Positions 36,279 through 45,697 of a DNA stretch of 64,000 nt are shown here, one piece after another. The stretch lies in the NCBI RefSeq assembly GCF_024807615.1, contig NZ_JANUCJ010000003.1:62001-126000 (forward strand), in the 5' to 3' direction. The notes under the pieces were generated by a model. The model did no database searches, was not told the DNA's origin, and was given only the letters and a program-made list of their open reading frames with translations. Every line of letters begins with the position of its first letter. Position 1 is the stretch's first letter. The position numbers were made by a program, and so were the translations under genes. The DNA is from Tsukamurella ocularis (lineage in GTDB: Bacteria; Actinomycetota; Actinomycetes; Mycobacteriales; Mycobacteriaceae).

Positions 36279-37187
36279 CTACGACAGCGATGTGACCGGC
36301 GGCCGGTCCCGGAGGGAGACCTCCGTGGTGACCTCGGTGAACCGGTCCTCCGGCCCCGGCTCCACGAGGTACTGCGTGATCCCCGCACCCGAGTCCTCGA
36401 TCCCGCAGCGCCGCAACGCCGTCCCCAGGATCTGCCGACTCATCACGCCGAGGTCGCGCAGGTCACGGTTGCGGTGCTTGCGCACGGAGAGATTGACCTG
36501 CGCGATCCCCGCCATGCCGTAGCGGGCTTCTGCATCCAGCAGCAGCCCGATCTCCACGCCGTATCCGGGCGCGAAGGGCACGGAGGCGAGAAACTCGCGC
36601 GTCCCCGCGTACTCGCCGCCCAGCGGCTGCAGGATCGCGCGCAGCTGTGGTCGCAGCGCCGCCAGCAGCGGCCGCGCGACGAGCTCCGTCACGCGGCCGC
36701 CGCCCGTCGGGTCCTCGCCCTGCTTGAAGACGCGCAGCGGGCGCCGGTAGTACGCCTTGACGAGGTGCACCTCGGGGTGGAACAGCATGGGCCCCAACAG
36801 CCGCGGCACGTACCGCGGGTCGGGCTCGATCAGGTCGGAGTCGACGAAGGCGATCAGGTCGCCCGATGCGGCCGCGACCCCGCGCCACAGGGCCTCCCCC
36901 TTGCCGGGTACCGGCGGCAGCCCGGGGATCGCCTCCTCGCGGCTGATCACCGTGGCGCCGGCGGCGCGGGCCCGCTCGGCCGTGGCGTCGGTCGAGCCCG
37001 AGTCGAGCACGATCAGCTCGTCGACGAGGGTCCCCAGGAGCGGCGTGATCGTCGCCACCACCGCGCCGACGGTGGCCTCCTCGTTCAACGCCGGGAGCAC
37101 CACGGAGACGGTACGTCCGGCCTTCGCGGCGACGAGTTCGTCGACGCTCCAGCGGGGCTCCTCGAACGACCGGTGGGCGGTGCTCAC
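36279..37187 (-). CDS. gpgS: Glucosyl-3-phosphoglycerate synthase
   Basis: 302-residue GT81 retaining glucosyltransferase that starts methylglucose lipopolysaccharide synthesis, joining NDP-glucose to 3-phosphoglycerate. UDP-binding VVLPALNEEATVG, the metal-binding DSD at 116-118, RRPLRVFKQGEDPTGGGRVTEL and GYGVEIGLLLD are visible and match mycobacterial GpgS (Rv1208). GTG start overlaps the folP2 stop as GTGA. Confidence 0.95.
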   Translation of the reverse strand: MSTAHRSFEEPRWSVDELVAAKAGRTVSVVLPALNEEATVGAVVATITPLLGTLVDELIVLDSGSTDATAERARAAGATVISREEAIPGLPPVPGKGEALWRGVAAASGDLIAFVDSDLIEPDPRYVPRLLGPMLFHPEVHLVKAYYRRPLRVFKQGEDPTGGGRVTELVARPLLAALRPQLRAILQPLGGEYAGTREFLASVPFAPGYGVEIGLLLDAEARYGMAGIAQVNLSVRKHRNRDLRDLGVMSRQILGTALRRCGIEDSGAGITQYLVEPGPEDRFTEVTTEVSLRDRPPVTSLS

Positions 37188-38077
37188 GCGAGCCCCCGCA
37201 CGACGCGGGCCGGCGCGCGCGTGCCGTCGATGGAGGCCACCATCTCCACCACCCGGCGGGTGTCCGCCACCTGGTGCACGCGGAACATCCGGGCCCCGGC
37301 GTGCGCGGCGAGGGCGGTCGCGGCGAGGGTCCCGGCCACTCGCTCCTCGAGTCCGGCATCCAGGGTCTCGCCGATGAAGTCCTTGTTGGACAGGGCCATC
37401 AGCACCGGCCAGCCTGTGCCGACGAGCTCATCCAGGTGCCGCAGCAGCGCGAGCCCGTGATGGGTGTTCTTGCCGAAGTCATGGGTGGGGTCGATGACGA
37501 TGCCGTCCTCCCGCACCCCGGCCGCGAAGGCGGCCTCCGCGGCGGCGGCGAGCGAGTCGCGGACGTCGGCGACGACGTCGGGATAGCGCACCCGGAACGG
37601 GCGGGTACGGGGCACGGCGCCGCCGGTGTGCGAGCAGACGAGGCCCGCGCCGGTAGCCGCGGCGATCCGGGGCAGGTCGGGGTCGGCGCCGGCCCAGGTG
37701 TCGTTGATGAGATCTGCGCCGGCGTCGACGGCGGCCTCGGCGACGGAGGCCCGCCAGGTATCCACGCTGATCAGCAGGTCGGGGTGCCGGTCGCGCACCT
37801 GCGCGATGAACGGCACGGTGCGCGCGATCTCCTCGGTCGCGTCGACCTCCTGGCCGGGTCCGGCCTTGACGCCGCCCACGTCCACGACGTCCGCGCCCTC
37901 GGCCACGGCGGTGTCGACGCGCGCGAGCGCGGCGTCCACGGCGAAGTAGCTCCCCCGGTCGTAGAACGAGTCCGGCGTGCGGTTGATGATCGCCATCACC
38001 AGCGCCCGGTCCGTCGGGACCGGGCGGCCGCAGAAGGTGGGGCGCACGGGGACCGGGCCCACCGACGGTGCGGTCAT
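37184..38077 (-). CDS. folP2: Dihydropteroate synthase homologue FolP2
   Basis: 297-residue TIM-barrel protein of the dihydropteroate synthase family. INRTPDSFYDRG takes the place of the usual N-x-TPDSFSDGG, DVGGVKAGPG of the pterin-binding DIGGEST, and SVDTWRASVAEAA and DPTHDFGKNTHH follow. These deviations are those of FolP2, the second paralogue beside gpgS and fadD6; the mycobacterial counterpart is reported to lack dihydropteroate synthase activity. ATG is 1 nt after the fadD6 stop codon. True function uncertain. Confidence 0.9.
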   Translation of the reverse strand: MTAPSVGPVPVRPTFCGRPVPTDRALVMAIINRTPDSFYDRGSYFAVDAALARVDTAVAEGADVVDVGGVKAGPGQEVDATEEIARTVPFIAQVRDRHPDLLISVDTWRASVAEAAVDAGADLINDTWAGADPDLPRIAAATGAGLVCSHTGGAVPRTRPFRVRYPDVVADVRDSLAAAAEAAFAAGVREDGIVIDPTHDFGKNTHHGLALLRHLDELVGTGWPVLMALSNKDFIGETLDAGLEERVAGTLAATALAAHAGARMFRVHQVADTRRVVEMVASIDGTRAPARVVRGLA

Positions 38078-38078
38078 C

Positions 38079-39890
38079 CTAGGAGCGCAGATCCGGGACC
38101 TTGGCGGCCGCGACGTCGTCCGCGTACCCGTCGTAGGCGGGGACGTAGCCGTCCGCACCGCCGACGAAGACGTACAGCGGGTCATCGCCTGTGTCGGCGA
38201 AGCCCTGCTTGCGGAGTTCGCCCTTGAGGCTCTTGAACGTGGAGGTGACCTCGAGGCTCGGCACGACGCGCGCGTACAGCGGGATCGCGTAGGCGGGCAG
38301 CTCGTTCCGCAGCTGCGTCGCGAGCGCGGCGCCGTCGAAGTCTCGGCCCTCGGCGAGCTTGACTGCGGCCATGCCGGCCTTGCCATCGGCACCGGGGATC
38401 GCGACGCCGTAGACGATCGCACCCTCCACTTGATCGGCCTCGTCGAGCGCGCCCTCGACCTCCGTGGTCGCGACGTTCTCGCCCTTCCACCGGAAGGTGT
38501 CGCCGAGGCGATCGACGAAGGCGATGTGATCGAAGCCCTGGTTGGTCACCACGTCGCCGGTGTTGAACCATACGTCGCCGCTCGTGAAGCCGTCGCGGAT
38601 CAGCTTGGCGTCGTTCGCCTTCCCGTCGGTGTAGCCGTCGAAGGGCGCGGACTTGGTGATCTTGGTCAGCAGCAGGCCGTTCTGCCCGCGCTTCACGCGC
38701 TGGAGCCGGCCCTTCGCGTTGCGCAGCGGTCCGGCGGTATCGATGTCGTACTCGACCACGGCGTGCGGCAGGGGGCACAGGCCGACGGTGGCCTCGATGT
38801 TGAAGACGTTGACGAAGGCGATGTTCGTCTCGCTCGCGGCATAGAACTCCATGATCCGCTCGATCCCGAAGCGCTCCTGGAACTCCCGCCAGATCTCCGG
38901 CCGCATGCCGTTGCCGGCGGCCACCCGGATCGTGTTCGACCGGTCACTCGGCGTGGGCGGCTGGTTGAGCAGGTAGCGGCAAATCTCGCCGATGTAGATG
39001 AACATCGTCGCCGAGTTCTCGTTGGCTTCGTCCCAGAACCGCGTCGCCGAGAACTTGCGGCCGATCGCGAGGGTGGCGCCCGAGACGAGCACCGAGCCGA
39101 GCGCGACGAGGGCGGCGTTGTTGTGGTACAGCGGAAGCGGGCAGTACATGACGTCGTCGCGGCGCATGCGGACGGCCGTCGCACCGAAGCCCGCCATGCC
39201 CTTGAGCCAGCGGTAGTGCGTCATGATCGACGCCTTCGGCATGCCCGTGGTGCCCGAGGTGAAGACGTAGAACGCGCGGGTGCTCGCGGGCAGCGTCGCG
39301 GTGACGGCCGGGTTCTCCGTGGCGCGGGGATCCGCGGCGCGCGCCTGCCGGGCCTGCTCGGCCAGCTCGTCGATCGTGAGCACGACGCCATCGGCGGGCC
39401 GGTCCGCGGCATCGAGCGAATCGAATGCTTCGAGGTCCTCGGCGCCGACGATGATCGTGCCGGTTTCGAGGATGCCGAGGCTGTGCGCGAGGACGGCGCC
39501 GCGCTGGTTGTAGTTGACCAGGCCCGCGGTGGCGCCGACCTTCACGATGGCGAGCATCACCAGCACCATCTGCGGGTGGTTGTGCATGACGACGCCGACG
39601 ACGTCGCCCACCTTCACGCCGCGCTGGAGCAGCACGCGCGCATAGGTGTTCACGGTGGCGTTCGCCTCGCCGTAGCTGACGCCCTCGCCCTGGAACCGCA
39701 GGAAGTCGCGCGACGGGTGCTGGGCTGCGCGCTTGGCGAACACCGTGCCGATGGTCTCCTTGCTGTTCGGCGTGCGCAGCAGGATCGACGGGCCCTCCTT
39801 GATCAGGAGGGGCAGATCGGGAATCAGCTTGCCGACGCCGCGCGCCAGATCCACGATGCCGACGGTGCTGTTCTTATGCGTAGAGCTCAC
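38079..39890 (-). CDS. fadD6: Long-chain/very-long-chain acyl-CoA synthetase FadD6
   Basis: 603-residue acyl-CoA synthetase of the FATP/FadD6 type. AMP-binding P-loop YVFTSGTTGMPKAS, the A-loop region AASETNIAFVN, FVDRLGDTFRWKGENVATTEVE and the C-terminal ELRKQGF with the catalytic Lys. It activates long fatty acids with ATP and CoA. GTG start supported by TAGGCT 6 nt upstream. Heads the fadD6-folP2-gpgS operon; these three genes are consecutive also in M. tuberculosis (Rv1206-1208). Confidence 0.93.
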   Translation of the reverse strand: MSSTHKNSTVGIVDLARGVGKLIPDLPLLIKEGPSILLRTPNSKETIGTVFAKRAAQHPSRDFLRFQGEGVSYGEANATVNTYARVLLQRGVKVGDVVGVVMHNHPQMVLVMLAIVKVGATAGLVNYNQRGAVLAHSLGILETGTIIVGAEDLEAFDSLDAADRPADGVVLTIDELAEQARQARAADPRATENPAVTATLPASTRAFYVFTSGTTGMPKASIMTHYRWLKGMAGFGATAVRMRRDDVMYCPLPLYHNNAALVALGSVLVSGATLAIGRKFSATRFWDEANENSATMFIYIGEICRYLLNQPPTPSDRSNTIRVAAGNGMRPEIWREFQERFGIERIMEFYAASETNIAFVNVFNIEATVGLCPLPHAVVEYDIDTAGPLRNAKGRLQRVKRGQNGLLLTKITKSAPFDGYTDGKANDAKLIRDGFTSGDVWFNTGDVVTNQGFDHIAFVDRLGDTFRWKGENVATTEVEGALDEADQVEGAIVYGVAIPGADGKAGMAAVKLAEGRDFDGAALATQLRNELPAYAIPLYARVVPSLEVTSTFKSLKGELRKQGFADTGDDPLYVFVGGADGYVPAYDGYADDVAAAKVPDLRS

Positions 39891-39896
39891 GCGGCG

Positions 39897-39902
39897 AGCC
39901 TA
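39897..39902 (-). promoter_or_regulatory. -10 element of a leaderless fadD6 transcript
   Basis: TAGGCT on the minus strand, 6 nt before the GTG start. It overlaps the stop region of the upstream LOG gene, so fadD6 may be read both from its own promoter and from upstream. Confidence 0.45.
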
Positions 39903-40448
39903 CCGTGGGACCGCCGTACCACGGCACGCCTCGAGAGCGGCCGTGACGTCAGTCGCGCGGAGCAGCCGGCCGAGAGCGGCGTCACCGACGAACCCCTTGG
40001 CCTTGAGACCCTCGATCCAGTCGAGCAGCGGCGCGTAGAAGCCGTCGTGGTCGAGGATCACGACCGGCTTGTCGTGCATGGAGAGATAGCCGGCGGTCCA
40101 CGCCTCGAAGAACTCCTCGAGGGTGCCCACGCCGCCCGGCAGCACCAGGAAGGCGCCCGCGTTGTCGTCCATGAGCTGCTTGCGCTCGCGCATGGTGTCG
40201 ACCACGAGGAGCTCGTCCGCGCCGTGGTCGGCGACCTCGCGGTCGACGAGGGCGGTCGGGATCACGCCCAGGGTGTGGGCGCCGCCGTCGCGGGCGGCCT
40301 GCGCGACCGCACCCATCATGGAGACGTGTCCGCCGCCCCAGACCAGCGAGTCCCCCCCAGCAGCGATACCCCGCCCCACCTCGGTCGCGAGGTCGATGTA
40401 CTCCTGCGGCACGGGGCGCGAGGCGCAGAAGACGGCGATCGCGGTCAC
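39900..40448 (-). CDS. LOG family protein (cytokinin riboside monophosphate phosphoribohydrolase-like)
   Basis: 182 residues with the LOG motif PGGVGTLEEFFE and an N-terminal MTAIAVFCAS Rossmann start. These enzymes cleave the N-glycosidic bond of nucleoside monophosphates, in M. tuberculosis Rv1205 releasing cytokinins. Its start overlaps the second LOG gene by 4 nt (GTGA), an arrangement that makes two paralogues in tandem. Confidence 0.9.
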   Translation of the reverse strand: MTAIAVFCASRPVPQEYIDLATEVGRGIAAGGDSLVWGGGHVSMMGAVAQAARDGGAHTLGVIPTALVDREVADHGADELLVVDTMRERKQLMDDNAGAFLVLPGGVGTLEEFFEAWTAGYLSMHDKPVVILDHDGFYAPLLDWIEGLKAKGFVGDAALGRLLRATDVTAALEACRGTAVPR

Positions 40449-41233
40449 GAGGGATCCACCTGCGTCGCCTCGGCCTCGCGCGCGGCGTCGGCGCGCACGA
40501 TGATGTCGATGGCCTCCGCGACGGAGTCCGTGACGGTGATCAGGTCGACGTCGCCGGGCGAAACCATGCCCTGCTCGGTCAGCGTGCCGCGGATCCAGTC
40601 GACGAGGCCGCCCCAGTACGCGGAGCCGAGCAGGACGATGGGGAACCGGGTCACCTTGTGCGTCTGGACCAGCGTGAGCGCCTCGAAGAGCTCATCGAGC
40701 GTGCCGAAACCGCCGGGCAGGCAGACGAAGGCCTGCGCGTACTTGACGAACATCGTCTTGCGGACGAAGAAGTAGCGGAAGTTGATGCCGAGGTCGACCC
40801 AGTCGTTGAGGCCCTGCTCGAAGGGCAGCTCGATACCCAGCCCCACGGAGAGGCCGTCGGCGTCCTTCGCGCCGCGGTTCGCGGCCTCCATGGCGCCGGG
40901 GCCGCCGCCGGTGATCACGGCGTAGCCCGCCCGTACCAGTCCGGCGCCGAGCTCGCGGCCGGTGGCGTACTCGGGCGAATCCGGCTTGATCCGAGCGGAT
41001 CCGAAGACGGTGACGGCCTGCGGCAGTTCCGCGAGGGCCCCGAAGCCCTCGACGAACTCGGCCTGGATCCGCATCACCCGCCAGGGATCGCGGTGCAGCC
41101 AGTCGGCGTCGTCCGCGTTCGCGAGGAGCCGCTGGTCAGTGGTCGACGATTCCGTCGCCGCCGCGCCCTGCACGCGGACGGGGCCGCGGTAGCGCAGGTA
41201 GTGGTCGTGGGAGGGCTTCTTATCGGAGGCCAT
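40445..41233 (-). CDS. LOG family protein, TIGR00730 type
   Basis: 262 residues. Longer than the neighbouring LOG protein by an N-terminal extension of about 70 residues, then VTVFGSARIKPDSPEY, GGGPGAMEAANRGA and LPGGFGTLDELFEAL with the catalytic Glu. Nucleoside monophosphate phosphoribohydrolase activity is expected, exact base unknown. ATG at 41233 is preferred to a start three codons upstream. The stop codon overlaps the next LOG gene. Confidence 0.88.
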   Translation of the reverse strand: MASDKKPSHDHYLRYRGPVRVQGAAATESSTTDQRLLANADDADWLHRDPWRVMRIQAEFVEGFGALAELPQAVTVFGSARIKPDSPEYATGRELGAGLVRAGYAVITGGGPGAMEAANRGAKDADGLSVGLGIELPFEQGLNDWVDLGINFRYFFVRKTMFVKYAQAFVCLPGGFGTLDELFEALTLVQTHKVTRFPIVLLGSAYWGGLVDWIRGTLTEQGMVSPGDVDLITVTDSVAEAIDIIVRADAAREAEATQVDPS

Positions 41234-41243
41234 GACCCACAAC

Positions 41244-42320
41244 CTACCCAGCGAGGAAGGCGCGCAGCACGGCGGCCACCTCGGTGATCTGCGCGATCTC
41301 GACGTGCTCGTCGCGCTTGTGAGCGTAGTTGGGGTCGCCCGGTCCGAAGTTCACCGCCGGGATACCCAGCGCGGCGAACCGCGAGACGTCGGTCCAGCCG
41401 TACTTGGCGCGGAACCTGCCGCCGGCGGCCGCGACGAGCTTCGCCGCGGCGGGGGCGCCGAGGCCGGGCAGCGCACCAGGCGCGGCGTCCGTCACCTCGA
41501 AGGCGAGGGCACCGTCGGCGAGCGGCCCCGCCAGGGCCTCGCGGACGTGCGCCACGGCCTGATCGACGGTGCGGTCCGGCGCGAAGCGGAAGTTGACGTC
41601 GACGAAGGCCTCGTCGGGCACCACGTTCCCGGCGACGCCGCCCTCGATCTTCACGGCGGAGAGTCCCTCGCGGTACTCGCAGCCGTCGATGTCGACGGTG
41701 CGCGCGGTGTACGCCTGAAGAGCGGTGAGCACGGGGCCGAGCTTGTGGATCGCGTTGTCGCCCAGCCAGGACCGGGCGCTGTGGGCGCGCACGCCGCCCG
41801 CGGTGATGCGGACGCGGATGGTGCCCTGGCAGCCGGCCTCGATGAGCCCACCCGAGGGCTCGCCGAGGATCGCGACATCGGCGGCCAACCACTCGGGGAG
41901 CTCGCGTTCGATGCGGCCGAGACCGTTGAACTGCGAGGCGATCTCCTCGCACTCGTAGAAGATCAGCGTCAGGTCGTACGCGGGGTCGGCCATCGTGGCG
42001 GCGAGGTGCAGGAAGACCGCGTCGCCGCTCTTCATGTCGACGGTGCCGCAGCCGTGCAGGATCCCGCCCTCGCGGCGGCTGGGCACGTTGTCGGCGATCG
42101 GCACGGTGTCGAGATGGCCGGCGAGCATCACCCGCTGCGGCAGACCGCGATTCGTCCGAGCGAGCACGTTGTTGCCCACGCGGAGCACCTCGAAGCCCTC
42201 CAGCGCGCGGAGCGCGGCCTCCACCTCGTTCGCGATCCGTTCCTCGTCGTGGCTGACGCTGGGAATGTCCACCAGCGCGGCGGTGAGGTCGATCGGGTCA
42301 ATGGCGATGTCGAGGGGCAC
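41244..42320 (-). CDS. dapE: Succinyl-diaminopimelate desuccinylase
   Basis: 358-residue di-zinc M20 family hydrolase that removes succinate from N-succinyl-LL-diaminopimelate, the step before epimerisation to the cross-linking amino acid of peptidoglycan. Metal-ligand motifs [17 protein letters not shown] and YECEEI (general base Glu), plus [12 protein letters not shown] of the dimerisation domain, are visible. GTG start with TACGCT 6 nt upstream. 11 nt upstream of the LOG gene; close to dapD. Confidence 0.95.
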   Translation of the reverse strand: MPLDIAIDPIDLTAALVDIPSVSHDEERIANEVEAALRALEGFEVLRVGNNVLARTNRGLPQRVMLAGHLDTVPIADNVPSRREGGILHGCGTVDMKSGDAVFLHLAATMADPAYDLTLIFYECEEIASQFNGLGRIERELPEWLAADVAILGEPSGGLIEAGCQGTIRVRITAGGVRAHSARSWLGDNAIHKLGPVLTALQAYTARTVDIDGCEYREGLSAVKIEGGVAGNVVPDEAFVDVNFRFAPDRTVDQAVAHVREALAGPLADGALAFEVTDAAPGALPGLGAPAAAKLVAAAGGRFRAKYGWTDVSRFAALGIPAVNFGPGDPNYAHKRDEHVEIAQITEVAAVLRAFLAG

Positions 42321-42326
42321 AGCCCC

Positions 42327-42332
42327 AGCGTA
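42327..42332 (-). promoter_or_regulatory. -10 element of a leaderless dapE transcript
   Basis: TACGCT on the minus strand, 6 nt before the GTG start; no ribosome binding site is present. Confidence 0.5.
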
Positions 42333-42397
42333 GTAGCGCTACGGGACGCGGCCACCACCAAGGCCGCACGGCAGAGTCACCCCTCCAGGGGTAGTGC

Positions 42398-43750
42398 TCA
42401 GATCGGGAGGATCGCCTTGGCGACCAGGAAGTAGAGGATGAGGCCGGTCGCGTCGACGAAGGTGCTGATGAACGGGTTGGAGAAGACGGCCGGGTCGACG
42501 CCGATGGATTTCGCGACGATCGGCATGAGCCCGCCGACGGTGGCCGACATGGTGCACACGCCGAACAACGTGGCGCCGATGACCAGGCCCACGTCGACCC
42601 CGAAGAGGACGCCGGCGATGACCGCGCCGAGGGTGCCGAGGACCAGGCCCAGCGTCGCGCCGACGCGGACCTCGCGGCCGAGCACTCGGAAGACGTCGGC
42701 GGTCGTGATGTCGCCGAGCGCGAGCGCGCGGGTCACAGTCGTCGCGGCCTGATTGCCGGTGTTGCCGCCGGTGCCGATGATCAGCGGCACGAACAGCGAG
42801 AGCACCACCATCTCCTGCAGGCTGTCCTCGAAGACCGACAGCACCTTCACGGTCAACGTCGCGCCGATCGCCAGTACCAGCAGCCACACCACCCGTGAGC
42901 GCACCAGCGTCCGCACGGGCGTCGACAGGTAGGGGCGGTTCAGGGGCTCCACGCCGCCCTGACGTGCCGCGTCCTCGCTCTCGGCCTCCTCCAGGATGCG
43001 GAGCGCATCGTCGACGGTGAGGATGCCGACGAGGCGGTGCTCGTCGTCGACGATGGGCATCACCAGCAGGCGCTGCTCGGCGCAGCGGCGGGCGGCCTCC
43101 TCCGCGGACTCCCGCGCCCGGGCGGTCCCGGCGACGTTCATGATCTCGCTCACCGGAGTCTCCGGTGCGCTACGCAGGAGGCCACGGAGCCCGACGATGC
43201 CCACGAGGACGCGCCCGGGGCCGACGACCGGGATGCCGTAGATGGTCTCGACGTCGTCGATGCGGGCCCGCACCGCGGCGAGGGCCCGGTCAGCGGTGTC
43301 GCCGGGGTGGACGGAGACGAACTCGGGGGTCATCTCGCGGCCGACGGATCCCTGGGGGTAGCCGAGCAGGGCCGCGGTGGCGGTGCGCTCGCCGTCCGGG
43401 AGGCCGTGGAGCAGGCGTCCGGCGACGGTCGCGGGCAGCTCGTCGAGCAAGGTCACGCGGTCGTCGGGATCGAGCTCGGCGAACAGGCCGGTGACCTGGT
43501 CGTCCTGGAGGTCGTGGATGAGCTCGCCCTGCAGGGGCGCGTCGAGGGATTCGAAGACCGTGAGTGCTTCGTCCTTCGCCAGCAGCCGGAAGACGACGGC
43601 ACGGTCCTTGCGACTGAGTCGCTCGAGGACGTCCGCGACCTGGTGCGAGGTCAGGGGTGCGATGAGTGCCGCGACGGCGCTCAGGTCCCCGTCGTCGACC
43701 GCGTCGTCGATCCGGTTGGCGAGCTTGGCCGTGTCGAGCGTCGTAGTCAC
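42398..43750 (-). CDS. mgtE: MgtE magnesium channel
   Basis: 450 residues with full MgtE layout: N-terminal superhelical domain (about 20-125), CBS pair (about 130-255), plug helix, and five C-terminal membrane helices with the pore motif [19 protein letters not shown] and the conserved Asp (DATGLIL) for Mg2+. Cytoplasmic domains close the pore at high Mg2+. GTG start with TACCGT 7 nt upstream. Divergent from dapD. It differs from the 10816-12105 protein by having the pore. Confidence 0.94.
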   Translation of the reverse strand: MTTTLDTAKLANRIDDAVDDGDLSAVAALIAPLTSHQVADVLERLSRKDRAVVFRLLAKDEALTVFESLDAPLQGELIHDLQDDQVTGLFAELDPDDRVTLLDELPATVAGRLLHGLPDGERTATAALLGYPQGSVGREMTPEFVSVHPGDTADRALAAVRARIDDVETIYGIPVVGPGRVLVGIVGLRGLLRSAPETPVSEIMNVAGTARARESAEEAARRCAEQRLLVMPIVDDEHRLVGILTVDDALRILEEAESEDAARQGGVEPLNRPYLSTPVRTLVRSRVVWLLVLAIGATLTVKVLSVFEDSLQEMVVLSLFVPLIIGTGGNTGNQAATTVTRALALGDITTADVFRVLGREVRVGATLGLVLGTLGAVIAGVLFGVDVGLVIGATLFGVCTMSATVGGLMPIVAKSIGVDPAVFSNPFISTFVDATGLILYFLVAKAILPI

Positions 43751-43757
43751 TCGCTGC

Positions 43758-43763
43758 ACGGTA
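43758..43763 (-). promoter_or_regulatory. -10 element of a leaderless mgtE transcript
   Basis: TACCGT on the minus strand followed by 7 nt and the GTG at 43750; back-to-back with the dapD promoter in a 78-nt divergent region. Confidence 0.5.
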
Positions 43764-43816
43764 TCCGACTCCGGCAGCTCCGCAGCGCGAGCGACCGCGG
43801 CCCCAGTGGCGCCCGG

Positions 43817-43822
43817 TACCCT
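43817..43822 (+). promoter_or_regulatory. -10 element of a leaderless dapD transcript
   Basis: TACCCT, 6 nt before the dapD GTG, no ribosome binding site. Confidence 0.5.
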
Positions 43823-43828
43823 GATCGC

Positions 43829-44779
43829 GTGACGAATCGTGGAGCGAAGGCGTACGGACTGGCCACCCTTACCGACGACGGGACGGTGCTCGACACCTGG
43901 TTCCCTGCGCCGGAGCTGACCGACGGTGGCGGCACCACCGGCACAGTGCAGGATCCCGACGGCGCGCCGGAGGTCCTGACCGCCTCGGCCGGGGCCGACG
44001 CGGCGCGCAAGGTACGGGTGGTGGTCGTGCAGACCACGATCGCAGACCTCGACGCGGCACCCGTCGACGCACACGACGTCTACCTGCGCCTGCACCTGCT
44101 GAGTCATCGCCTGGTGCAGCCGCACGGCCTCAGCCTCGATGGCCAGTTCGGCCTGCTCGCGAACGTCGTGTGGACCAATTTCGGCCCTTGCTCCCCGGTG
44201 GACTTCGAGTCGGTCCGCGCGGCGCTCCTCCCCCGCGGCCGTGTCACCGTCTACTCGGTGGACAAGTTCCCGCGCATGGTCGATTACGTGCTGCCGAGCG
44301 GCGTGCGCATCGGCGACGCCGACCGCGTCCGCCTCGGCGCGCACCTGGCCGACGGCACGACCGTCATGCACGAGGGCTTCGTGAACTTCAACGCCGGCAC
44401 GCTCGGCACCGCGATGGTCGAGGGCCGGATCTCGGCGGGCGTCGTCATCGGCGATCACTCCGACGTGGGTGGCGGCGCCTCGACGATGGGCACCCTCTCG
44501 GGCGGCGGCAAGGAGATCATCAAGCTCGGCGAGCGGTGCCTGCTGGGCGCCAACTCCGGCCTGGGCATCCCGCTCGGCGACGACTGCGTGCTCGAGGCCG
44601 GCCTCTACCTCACCGCCGGCACCAAGGTGACCGGCCCGGACGGGACGCAGGTCAAGGCTCGCGAGTTGTCCGGGCAGAGCAACCTCCTGTTCCGCCGCAA
44701 CTCGGTGACCGGCGCGGTTGAGGTCGTGCCGTGGAAGAGCGAGGGCGTCGAGCTCAACGCCGCGCTGCACAAGAACTGA
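43829..44779 (+). CDS. dapD: Tetrahydrodipicolinate N-succinyltransferase
   Basis: 316-residue actinobacterial-type DapD which succinylates tetrahydrodipicolinate with succinyl-CoA. An N-terminal globular domain precedes a left-handed beta-helix of hexapeptide repeats ([35 protein letters not shown]), with the long [16 protein letters not shown] turn. Matches Rv1201c by length and motif. A strong terminator follows directly. Confidence 0.95.
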   Translation: MTNRGAKAYGLATLTDDGTVLDTWFPAPELTDGGGTTGTVQDPDGAPEVLTASAGADAARKVRVVVVQTTIADLDAAPVDAHDVYLRLHLLSHRLVQPHGLSLDGQFGLLANVVWTNFGPCSPVDFESVRAALLPRGRVTVYSVDKFPRMVDYVLPSGVRIGDADRVRLGAHLADGTTVMHEGFVNFNAGTLGTAMVEGRISAGVVIGDHSDVGGGASTMGTLSGGGKEIIKLGERCLLGANSGLGIPLGDDCVLEAGLYLTAGTKVTGPDGTQVKARELSGQSNLLFRRNSVTGAVEVVPWKSEGVELNAALHKN

Positions 44780-44790
44780 GGTCGCACGCG

Positions 44791-44822
44791 AACGGCGGCC
44801 GGTGCACGCACCGGCCGCCGTT
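44791..44822 (+). terminator. Rho-independent terminator of dapD
   Basis: AACGGCGGCCGGTG (44791-44804), loop CACG, CACCGGCCGCCGTT (44809-44822), then TTCG. Perfect 14-bp stem, 11 nt past the dapD stop; the best terminator in the window. Confidence 0.9.
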
Positions 44823-44843
44823 TTCGTACATCAATAGTGAATT

Positions 44844-45107
44844 CTATTTCGTGACGACACCCATCGGAGCCCCGCCACCGGAGCAGCGCACCCCGTCGAG
44901 CATGCGGTCGAGAGCGCTGCTTAGCGCGGGCCGCTCGCCGACGAGCTCCGCGGCCGCCACCCGCGGCGATCCTGTGCCGACACACTCCGGGTGAGCGCTG
45001 ACCAGGCGCGACTCGATGATCCACAGCGCCACGCCGCTCAGCACCACGACAGTGCAGAGCATCGCCACCAGACCGAATCTGATCTTCGTGAATATCACCT
45101 TCACCAC
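44844..45107 (-). CDS. Small single-pass membrane protein, unknown
   Basis: 87 residues: a basic start (MVKVIFTKIRFG), one membrane helix of about 20 residues ending at WIIESRL, and a short outer tail with two Cys (ECVGTG and VRCSGG) that could form a disulfide. The region upstream (45110-45165) is AT-rich for this genome and could hold the promoter. No family recognised; coding status rests on the helix, plausible start (GAGGGTG before GTG) and the free-standing position facing the dapD terminator. Confidence 0.45.
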   Translation of the reverse strand: MVKVIFTKIRFGLVAMLCTVVVLSGVALWIIESRLVSAHPECVGTGSPRVAAAELVGERPALSSALDRMLDGVRCSGGGAPMGVVTK

Positions 45108-45295
45108 CCTCGTTCAACGAAACCTCGCTACCCTTTGCTATAGCGTATCAGATTGAGGGTTGATGGTTCGCAGACGAAACCACTGGCGACTGTGGGTACG
45201 ACCACCAGCGTTCGCCGGCATCTCAGCCCGCCAAAGGAGCGCCCGAGTTCGTCGACCCGCTGCACCGGGACTTCCTCCGGCCGCTCGGTAGCGCG

Positions 45296-45697
45296 TCAGG
45301 CCCCGTAGACCCGGGCCCCGACGCGGACGACGGGGCGGCCGCGCGCCACCGCCCAGCGCCGCGCGCCGCTGCGCACCGACTCGACGGCCACCCACGCGCG
45401 CTCGGCCTCCGTGCCGTGGGCACGCAGCCAGCCGACGTACGCGCGGGCGTCGTGGGCGGAGCAGTCCACCTTCGGGTGCGCCGCCGCGTAGCCGACGAAG
45501 CCGCCCGGCCAGCCAGGCAGGCTCGTCAACGCCGGGAGGGCCCTGGCCGCGGAGCCCGCGCGCTTCACCGCGAGGACCCGGGCGGTCAGGGCCGCGCCGC
45601 CGACGTCGAACCCGGCCGGCACCCGTCCGGCGAGGAGATCGGTGAGCACCACCGCCTGGCGGTGCCGCAGCCGGTCCCGCACCTCAGGAGGAACCAC
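45296..45697 (-). CDS. Putative MNIO partner protein (SCO6045-like C-terminal domain)
   Basis: 133 residues, helical, Arg/Ala-rich: LRHRQAVVLTDLLAGRVPAGFD then ALTARVLAVKRAGSAARALPAL and a later AHDARAYVGWLRAHG. This pattern, helix, VPAGFD turn, K-R/A helix, resembles the small proteins (SCO6045-like/DUF2063-like) encoded next to DUF692 enzymes, which bind the precursor peptide and deliver it to the enzyme. Two GTG starts are possible: 45697, which overlaps the Ser/Cys-tailed peptide gene by 14 nt, and 45682, 1 nt past its stop; both imply translational coupling. Last gene of the fdxC-dapC-MNIO operon. No enzyme motif seen. Confidence 0.68.
   Translation of the reverse strand: MVPPEVRDRLRHRQAVVLTDLLAGRVPAGFDVGGAALTARVLAVKRAGSAARALPALTSLPGWPGGFVGYAAAHPKVDCSAHDARAYVGWLRAHGTEAERAWVAVESVRSGARRWAVARGRPVVRVGARVYGA

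Noticed and set aside
37977-40775. A 932-codon open frame on the plus strand
   Set aside because: It runs antisense to folP2, fadD6 and two LOG genes, which have clear family motifs. Its composition (Arg/His/Asp/Val-rich) is that expected from the complement of high-GC coding DNA.
43751-43828. M-box (Mg2+) riboswitch in front of mgtE
   Set aside because: The divergent region to dapD is only 78 nt and the -10 lies 7 nt from the start codon; no leader is available. The same holds for corA.
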